64,000 nucleotides of DNA from positions 29,091,494 to 29,155,493 of the forward strand of contig NC_049980.1 of the NCBI RefSeq assembly GCF_000003815.2. The letters are read 5' to 3'. Every line of letters starts with the position of its first letter. Position 1 is the stretch's first letter. The DNA comes from Branchiostoma floridae (lineage: Eukaryota > Chordata > Leptocardii > Amphioxiformes > Branchiostomatidae). The notes beneath the pieces are model-generated. The model did no database searches. It was not told the DNA's origin and worked only from the letters and a program-made list of their open reading frames with translations. The position numbers and the translations under genes were made by a program. This document shows, in pieces, positions 57,042 through 64,000 of the stretch.

Positions 57042-60000
57042 CTACTCCTTGTACATCTTTGTCTCCTGCAGCATGTTGACTTTTTGCAGTTTCAGAGGAT
57101 CGATCTTGTCAGCCGCCCAGACCTCGGACCGGGACGTGCTGGCGCTGACCTTGTTGGTCTTTTTCTTTTTCCTACAACAATACGTCAGTCTCTTCAACAA
57201 GTACTCCAGAAACTCCATGAAGGTGATGACGCTGGCACCCACAAATAGGCCGAGCTGGCCGCCAAGGCCGCCTGAAAAATAGGGGAAAACAAAAATTATT
57301 GAAAAATTTGATATTTCGCGTAGTATTATTAGCGTCAAAAATAGAGTAACAGCGTCAAAAATAGAAATGTAATGTACCCATGCACCCTCATGCTACTTCA
57401 TACTTTACTCTGACAAGTTCTTGTTCATATTAAAGGCCATGTTGATTTGATTATATGGATGGATCAATTTTCGGCCGTGTCCAAAGGAAAAAGTTTTCAA
57501 CCATATCAAAATCGTACAAAGCAGCTGCAAAATGAGCAAAATATGCGCAAATTGCGAGAAAAATATTGGAAAGCGATATTTTGATCAGAATTTCATAGGA
57601 TTCCAATATCAATTCCAAAGTAAAAGAAGATGTAAGAAAATGAAAATTATCAATCTGTCATACGATATATCATACTTAACATATTAAGTCATCTTCCTAA
57701 CCACATGGATTTCATAATGACTTTTTTTTCAAATTGTTTTATCCACATGGACGCTCGCATCAGTTTCGGGGTGCCCAGCTGATGGCATCAACATATGATC
57801 CAAGATGGCGGATCGAAATTGATATCTAAAATACATATGACGTCATTTTATAACGTGGTGACTTACTGAGCAGGTCTCCCGGAGTCATGGCCTTCTTCTG
57901 GGTGATCTGTTCGAAGTTCAGCTCCTCGTAGAACACGTCAATAGAAGCCCAGTTGTTCCTGGAAACGTGGTCGCACATGTTAGAATCGCAGGTCAACCAC
58001 GAGTGTTGTTTCTGTTAGGTAGTTGGTTGGTTGGTTAATCAAAGTAAGTTAGTTAGTTAGGTACTTAGTTAGTTACTTTGTGAATTAATTGGTTAGTCAG
58101 TGGATTGATTACTTAGTTGGTTGCTTGGTTGGCTGGTTACTTATCATTCAGCTAGTTATCATTCGATAATTCATTCGTTCGTTCGTTAGTTTGTGACTTT
58201 GTTTGTTAGTTTGTTAGTCGGCATAAGCGATGATTGTATCGTTCCAATCTGCGAGTTTCCAACTACTCATGCCACCTTTCTACTACTAGATGACAAGCGT
58301 TGAGCGACCTTTGAGCTATAAAAATTATGACCCTTGATTTTATACCCTGAGAGACGATGACGCACGATCTAAAAATTGGATTTTAGAGATCACAAAACGT
58401 ATAGAAATTTGTTCTTCGATTAAGAAATATTTTGAGCGACCTCTGGTCGTTTAGCGGTGAAAAGAAGGGCGCTCTAGGGGATGTGTCTGTACACAGTGGT
58501 AAGTAGGGTTTAGATAGTAAAAGTAGTCATGTACGTAACGTACTGCATGTACGTCATGTTGACGTTATTCTCTTGCCCAAGGTACACCTCCACGATATGG
58601 TTCGGCCAACCGGCGTACGACACGAAGTAGTCAAACGTCTGGATCCGGCAGGGTGTGGGGCAGTCGCACGCCAGGGCTCCGGTCGTGATCTGGTCTGATG
58701 AGGAAACAACGTAGGCAACAGTCAAGAAGATTCACCTTCAGCGCTGCTTTACTTGTTTCATGATTGAAAGTTTGTTTGCAATTTCATGCCCGGAGACTAA
58801 TTGCAAGTACACGTACAAGTACATGTACATGGTGGAAGCATAGGAAACATACATAAATGGTGCTAAAAATGGTAAAAAGATGAACTAAAATCTTAGTTTT
58901 GTCGATTTCTAAATAGGTTGAATATTGAATATATTGATTTCATATTGGTACTAGGTTGGTTTCATCACAACCCCCTTCAGCCATGAACTGTTTGCATTCT
59001 TACGTTGGTTAATTTTACTTTAATCGTTAAGAGATGCCAAGTTTACCTTTGACTCCGAGGACACAGTCGACGATCTGCTGAGGTTCACAATAGGTCAGGT
59101 TCCCTGGAAAAAGAATGATCAAAGTTACTTGTGCTCGTTGCTGTTGTTGTTGTTGTTGTTGTGATATAGGGGTGGTAGTCGGAGGATAGTACTGGTGGTA
59201 GATGTGAAAAGAGAGAAGGGAAGAGAGAGAGAAAAAAAGAGACAGGGAGACATAGAGTGAGAGCAAAAAATAGAGAAGGGGAGAGTGAGAGACAGAATTT
59301 CTGTTAAAGACATGGGAGCTCCAGTGATATGCAGAGAGAGACAGAGATGGGGCAAAATGAGACAGGGTGAGAGTGACAGAGATAAAAAGGGAAAGACGCA
59401 GAGAGAAAGAGAGAGAGAGAGAGAATTTACATTGAAGAGAAGGCTGTTCATGACTGACCTGGGAGCTCCAGTGCCGTGCAGCCACACTCTCTCTCCACCC
59501 ATTTAGCCATACACTCCATCAGACAGCCGGTCAGGGTGTAGGTGTCGTAGTACTCCAGATCCAGGTCCTTACACAGGCCCCATGGCGGGATTTCATTCTG
59601 ATACTGTTGGGACGATCAAATGTAAGCAAAATTATAGTTTTTGCATTTTGCAAGTTTGAAAACTTTATAGATGATAGGCGTACAGCGATCATCAATGTTT
59701 ATGTTCCTTGTCTTTCAGCATGGCTATTTTTTTCTGACGGTATGGTCACCTTCGTCTGAGGGTCGACGTACGATGATGAAGGCGTTTAAGTTTTAATCAG
59801 GCTGTGATTGAACCAATCGCCGATAAGGATCTAAGGCAATCTGTGAGATGCCGATGAATAAGTGAGATGCCGATGTACGCGTGGAGACTTACCGTAACCT
59901 GTGAGATACCGATATAAGCGTGGAGGCTTACCGTAACCTGTGAGATGCCGATGTAAGCATGGAGACTTACCGTAACCTGTGAGATACCGATATAAGCGTG

Positions 60001-63000
60001 GAGGCTTACCGTAACCTGTGAGATGCCGATGTAAGCGTGGAGACTTACCGTAACCTGTGAGATACCGATATAAGCGTGGAGCCTTACCGTAACCTGTGAG
60101 ATGCCGATGTAAGCGTGGAGACTTACCGTAAGCTGTGAGATGCCGATATAAGCGTGGAGCCTTACCGTAACCTGTGAGATGCCGATGTAAGCGTGGAGAC
60201 TTACCGTAACCTGTGAGATACCGATGTAAGCGTGGAGCCTTACCGTAACCTGTGAGATACCGATATAAGCGTGGAGCCTTACCGTAAGCTGTGAGATGCC
60301 GATATAAGCGTGGAGACTTACCGTAACCTGTGAGATACCGATGTAAGCGTGGAGACTTACCGTAACCTGTGAGATGCCGATATAAGCGTGGAGGCTTACC
60401 GTAACCTGCGAGATGCCGATATAAGCGTGGAGACTTACCGTAACCTGCGAGATGCCGATATAAGCGTGGAGACTTACCGTAACCTGTGAGATGCCGATGT
60501 AAGCGTGGCTGCCGGGCCCGATGGGGATCCCCTGGATGTCCATCTTGGCGGGCTCGCCTTGCGGGTGGATGTGCACTTTCACGCCGACGTCTGTCGTCCC
60601 GCCCGTGTCAGGGTTCTCCGTGTAGAAGGCCTGGCGAAAAAAATGTATTGCATGTCAAACACGCGTATGTAGCATAAAAATACCTTATCACAATAATGGT
60701 TATTATTATTTTTTTTTTTTACAACATAGTTTGTTACTCTGTGACGGAGGGTACAGTAACCTCCGACAACAGAGTATTGCTGTTGTCCAATGTCCGGGTT
60801 CTCCGTGTAGAAGGCATGGCGAAATAATAAATCCTACCAGATTCTGCGGTGACATCTACAAGTGTAAACTGCTTGAAGGGGAGACTGGATAACCACATTC
60901 GATTACATAGTGTGTATTACTGTAACTACAGAGCTCTGGATGACCAAAGCTACCTGGAATGACAGTGACCTGAAATTTAAGTGTGGCCTAATAAATAGTT
61001 GGAACTGGACGTTCCTACCTGCGCCAGAAGAACTCTACTCTACTAGTACTCCACTCTACTAGGGGTTGCATGTGAACACACATTCGTTAGGATGCATGCG
61101 AATGACATACGTGACTGCACCCTTAGCAGTGACAGTAGATAGGTAGAGATGCAAATTAAATTTGCACCGAAAGGGCAGATATTACAACATCACTTCACCC
61201 CACCCTATAGACAGCGGGTTCACCCTATGGTTGACCCAATAAGTTAGAATTTATGAATAGCTCTTAGAGTAGCATAGACACATGATATACTGTTTTAGAT
61301 CATTTGCCTGTCCTTTCCTGTTGCCTTCAAACCCTCGACCAAGAATCTGCGATTAAGGTGTTGATTGCATGCCCGTAGCCAGGATTTCGGTTGGGGGGGG
61401 GGTTCTTTTTAGTAAATGTGGGACCATCGAGCGCCGCAGGCGCGAGACTCACGCCGAAGGCGTGAGGTACCTAGGGGGGTCCGGGGGCATGCTCCCCCGG
61501 AAAAAAATGAAATTTTGACCCTCTGAAACGCCATTTCCTGCATTTTGACCGTCAAAAATCGCTTGCGAAGTTTAATGGAATTTCTATTAAAGGACAAGGC
61601 TTTGAGGCCAACTCCCTCGACATATTTTCACCATGTCCCACACCAAAGGCGTGAGGCGTCGCAATGGAGGTCCGGGGAAATTTTGAAATCTGGACCCTCT
61701 GAAAAGCCATTTCCTGCACTTTCTGGGGCAAATTTTGCTGATAGACTTACTACGATTGGCTGAAATGTCTATCAAGGAAAAATGCAAATCAGTCATGCCT
61801 TTGAAAAAAAAATCTTGGACATGAAAAAGTGGACCTTCGATCCTGAAAAAGCGGACCTTTTGAGCGAGTGGGGGGGTTCTTCCGAACCCCCCGAACCCCC
61901 CCCTGGCTACGGGCATGGATTGATTCAATTAATCATGGCCCTGTTGCCCATTGCTGACGAGGCACAGGGTGCAACTGCCTCATACCACCGATAGGAGGCG
62001 TGATTGCTCTATTTCAATAACTATCTTTGTAAGGCAGCCGCAACTTAAAAACACGGGAGAAACGAAAAGTAAAACTACACAAGAGGTAAAGAGAATAGTC
62101 GTGGGCCTATTTGTGTATATTTTTACGTATACATTTCTATTTTTTTCGTTTCCACAACAAACATCCCTGCCGAGTAGTTTGGAAATGTGATGTAGGTCCA
62201 ATACAACGGGGTGTTTCCTAGTACAGTTCAGAACATAACAGGACAGAACAGAGCAGAACAGAACCAGAACCAGAAGCAGTACTTACCTCGTGCACGTCCA
62301 GGACCAGGTGCAGCCCGTTGCCCTGCCCCGGGATGATCTGCTGCAGAGGTTCTCCTGAAGTCTTCTGGTTGAAGACGTAACAGTTCCCGTACTCCCCGAA
62401 CACGTGCGTGAAGTTCTGGGTATGTATATGGAATTTTGTTAGACTAAGAGGGAGATGGGAAGATCAGGTCTTCAACACACTCCGGGAGCTGGGGGTCCCC
62501 AGATCCGACTGGACTGTCCACGCCCAATGTAGAACAACGTGGCGAGAACTGTCTGAACTGTCTGTAGCCGCCACGCATCAACATATGATGCATGCGAACG
62601 ATTGATTGAAGCATGGTTACGCATGGCACTGAACAAATCATTTTCAAATTCTGGTCACAAAGATCCCCAACGCAACAAACCGATATCACGAAACCGATTG
62701 TTACGGCGCTCTACCCGCGCTCTCTCTGCAACCTCAAATTGGTCCCCTTTCCACTAGACGGCGATCGCAATGCGCTCTCACTGCGACCTAAATAGGATAT
62801 GTGGAACCTTTGATTTCATACTGGGTATATCATACAGCATGTAAGAGTGTGACTTACAGGTTAGAACGCGGTGGAATCGCCAAGGTCGCTATGGAAGCCT
62901 ACAGAGAGCGCCATAGTCGTCAAGCTCGCCATCACCTTCTCGACTGTTTTGAATCGGGTCAAAATAAGTAAACGCAGAAGACTGACGTAGGTCACGTACC

Positions 63001-63222
63001 TGCCAGGTGCACCTCTCCCCTCTCCAGGTGCACTCCTTCAGCGCGTACTGGTCCATCTGAAAGCCGGTGTAGGCCGTGATGCCCGCCAGCGTCATGGGGT
63101 AGTACGTGGGGCCGGGCGTGGGAGACGTGCTGTTGTCGTACTCACAGATCGTGTCGTTCCCGATCAGAGGCCGGAGGTACTCCACAGCGCGCTCGTCCAT
63201 GCACAGCAGGTCTTTCTCAAAC
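57042..63222 (-). CDS. Acid-sensing ion channel-like (DEG/ENaC) subunit, 3' eight exons
   Basis: Minus-strand exons, 5' to 3': 63000-63222, 62287-62415, 60478-60630, 59459-59603, 59047-59103, 58544-58694, 57867-57958, 57042-57271 (stop TAG). Phases agree and give 392 residues. The N-terminus and first membrane segment lie beyond the window. Family marks in order: YALKECTWRGERC, FGEYGNCYVFN, GNGLHLVLDVHE, VKVHIHPQGEPAK, IPPWGLCKD, LTGCLMECMAKWVERECGC, YCEPQQIVDC, CDCPTPC, NWASIDVFYEELNFEQ, then the pore/second membrane segment GGLGGQLGLFVGASVITFME with the GAS selectivity filter. The cytoplasmic tail is basic (CCRKKKKTNK). Such subunits trimerise into amiloride-sensitive Na+ channels. The 58544 donor could alternatively lie 9 nt earlier in the transcript. 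Exon 60478-60630 ends inside a 39-bp tandem array. Confidence 0.93.
57433..57850. repeat. Dispersed repeat sequence in ASIC-like intron
   Basis: The start aaggccatgttgatttgatt then atatggatg is shared with 21841. The far end (ccaagatggcggatcgaaat) may be the other border. Diverged. Confidence 0.35.
58014..58215. repeat. Tetranucleotide-like simple repeat
   Basis: Degenerate (GTTG/GTTA/GTTC)n array in the intron of the ASIC-like gene. Confidence 0.8.
59140..59430. repeat. (GTT)n and purine-rich (GAGA)n tracts
   Basis: A gttgttgttgttgttgttg run (59143-59162) is followed by a purine strand from 59207 to 59430. Open frames rich in Leu/Ser or Glu/Arg here come from the repeat. Intronic. Confidence 0.85.
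59845..60508 (-). repeat. 39-bp tandem array of splice-donor-containing units
   Basis: Read on the minus strand, each unit is the last 30 coding bases of exon 60478-60630 (HAYIGISQVT) plus GTAAG(T/C/G)CTC. The exon's own donor is at 60472-60477; further GTAAG donors follow exactly every 39 bp down to 59887-59892, sixteen in all, plus one degraded partial unit. All units stay in one open frame, coding VSLHAYIGISQVT with V/L and S/R variants, until a stop at about 59797. Confidence 0.92.
60796..60824 (-). repeat. Duplicate of an ASIC-like exon acceptor
   Basis: Gggttctccgtgtagaaggc with a following atggcgaaa repeats the exon start at 60611-60639. The acceptor's CCAG has become CCAT here, so it should not be spliced. 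Confidence 0.75.
61363..61922. mobile_element. TIR element, about 550 bp, with 5-bp target duplication
   Basis: Ends CATGCCCGTAGCCAGG (61368 onward) and its complement (to 61917), each followed inward by long G runs. The element is flanked by GATTG on both sides (61363-61367 and 61918-61922). The interior carries two monomers (about 174 bp apart) related to those in 6791-7938 (accctctgaaacgccatttc and caaattttgctg blocks). No transposase. It is in an intron of the ASIC-like gene. Confidence 0.8.
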
Positions 63223-63330
63223 CTGCAAGGATTAAAACAGGTTTTTATGAAAACACGGGACATTAAGGATGGTTTCAATGGCGCTTTACCACAAGAGAGA
63301 GTCTTTAAATGGAATTACTTAATAAAGAAT

Positions 63331-63848
63331 AAGCTTGGAATACCATTGGCATTCGTCGAAAATGCGTAAGGCATGCAATCAGCATAAGTTGTGTGCGTCC
63401 GGAATACGGTCGAAACGTGATGGACAGCCTGGATCGATCCATCAGGTACACTATGTTGTACGTGACAGTGAAATATTGTATGACCATGTTCAGGAATTGG
63501 TGACAACATTGAAAGCTCATAATAATGATAAACTTAATAAAGCTTTGTATGTCTGCCAATTTCAATTTGTCTTGTCGTTACTTCACCTAAAAAGAGGGAA
63601 GAATGTTTTTTTAAATGTCTGCGTCTCTGTAGCCGTGGTCACAAACCCGCCGTACGTGCAAGTGCGTGCTGTTCACGTCCGTGCGAAATTCCGTATAAGT
63701 TGCGTATGCGGTGCAAAACACAATTTTCTTGCTGCGATTAGGTGCGTATGCATGTCGCAGTCCGACCGTATTCCGGATCAGCGCACTCAACGTATGCTGA
63801 TTGCATGTCTAACGCATTTCCGACGAACGCCAAGCGCATTCCAAGCTT
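63331..63848. mobile_element. Foldback element upstream in the ASIC-like gene
   Basis: The left arm 63331-63413 (aagcttggaat, ttcgtcgaaaatgcgtaagg, catgcaatcagcata, tccggaatacggtcg) is mirrored by 63762-63848 with moderate divergence, with a spacer of about 350 bp. The spacer holds a cccgccgtacgtgc block shared with the element at 19093-19423. Confidence 0.75.
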
Positions 63849-64000
63849 TTTTTTATCAATTAAAAAAGCAGCTCCATCCTGATACTCCTATCATCGGTGC
63901 AGATTCCATAGCGTCCCAAGAATAGCTGCGACGATAGTGATGTTGCGACGACCGTAAGACGTATGGGGCCCTGGCGTCGAATAATTTGATCCCCCATCTA

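Noticed and set aside
59027-59506. Leu/Ser-rich frames of 125-152 codons on the minus strand
   Set aside because: They run through GAGA and GTT simple repeats. Only the two exons 59047-59103 and 59459-59603 inside them match the channel family.
59845-60508. CRISPR-like array
   Set aside because: Repeats are directly adjacent with no unique spacers, and this is animal nuclear DNA.
59797-60582. A 261-codon open frame made of HAYIGISQVTVSL repeats, as a repeat protein gene
   Set aside because: It is the read-through of a 39-bp tandem array beyond an exon with a perfect donor at its first copy. The conserved channel sequence continues in the next exon, so it is intron sequence unless distal donors are used.

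Overview
The window is animal nuclear DNA. It is intron-rich, with short phased exons, GT-AG introns, AATAAA signals, tRNA-derived SINEs, a non-LTR retrotransposon and many small hairpin elements. The protein homologies and the repeat families (for example hairpins beginning TAGCCTGG, and a repeat carrying CCAGTTGCTTGAGTAA) look like amphioxus (Branchiostoma). That species call is inference; no search was run.

Layout. (1) 417-1327, + strand: the last two exons of alpha-methylacyl-CoA racemase (AMACR). (2) 2301-6479, - strand: a complete five-exon RDM1 gene (RRM + RAD52 motif, 281 aa). Its first intron holds a 1.56 kb nearly perfect inverted repeat flanked by TTAA. (3) 6791-7938: a transposon-like element between the divergent genes RDM1 and CCDC112. 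(4) 8383-18740, + strand: a complete 14-exon CCDC112 gene (495 aa), with a tandem array of duplicated splice acceptors before exon 11 and many hairpin elements in its introns and downstream. (5) 19800-23673: gene-poor DNA with a duplicated block of about 250 bp. (6) 24501-31255, + strand: the last three exons of an unrecognised gene with a ParB-like domain and one membrane segment; its 5' part lies in or before an 827-base assembly gap (23674-24500). (7) 31256-49800: gene desert rich in repeats, including a LINE with an 860-codon reverse transcriptase reading frame (33504-36086), decayed LINE pieces, a SINE and microsatellites. (8) 49824-54402, + strand: a nine-exon tropomyosin gene encoding 242 aa, exactly one canonical exon (42 codons, exon 2) shorter than the 284-aa form. 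(9) 57042-63222, - strand: eight 3' exons of an ASIC/DEG-ENaC channel gene; its 5' exons are beyond the window. One of its splice donors lies in a 39-bp tandem array of sixteen in-frame donor copies.

The genes are functionally unrelated: peroxisomal lipid metabolism, DNA-damage response, centrosomal coiled coil, cytoskeleton and ion channel. I see no operon-like co-regulation. The most unusual features are structural: two tandem repeats that each copy a splice site (acceptors in CCDC112, donors in the ASIC-like gene), the giant palindrome in RDM1 intron 1, the exon-2-less tropomyosin, and the uncharacterised ParB-like/membrane protein.
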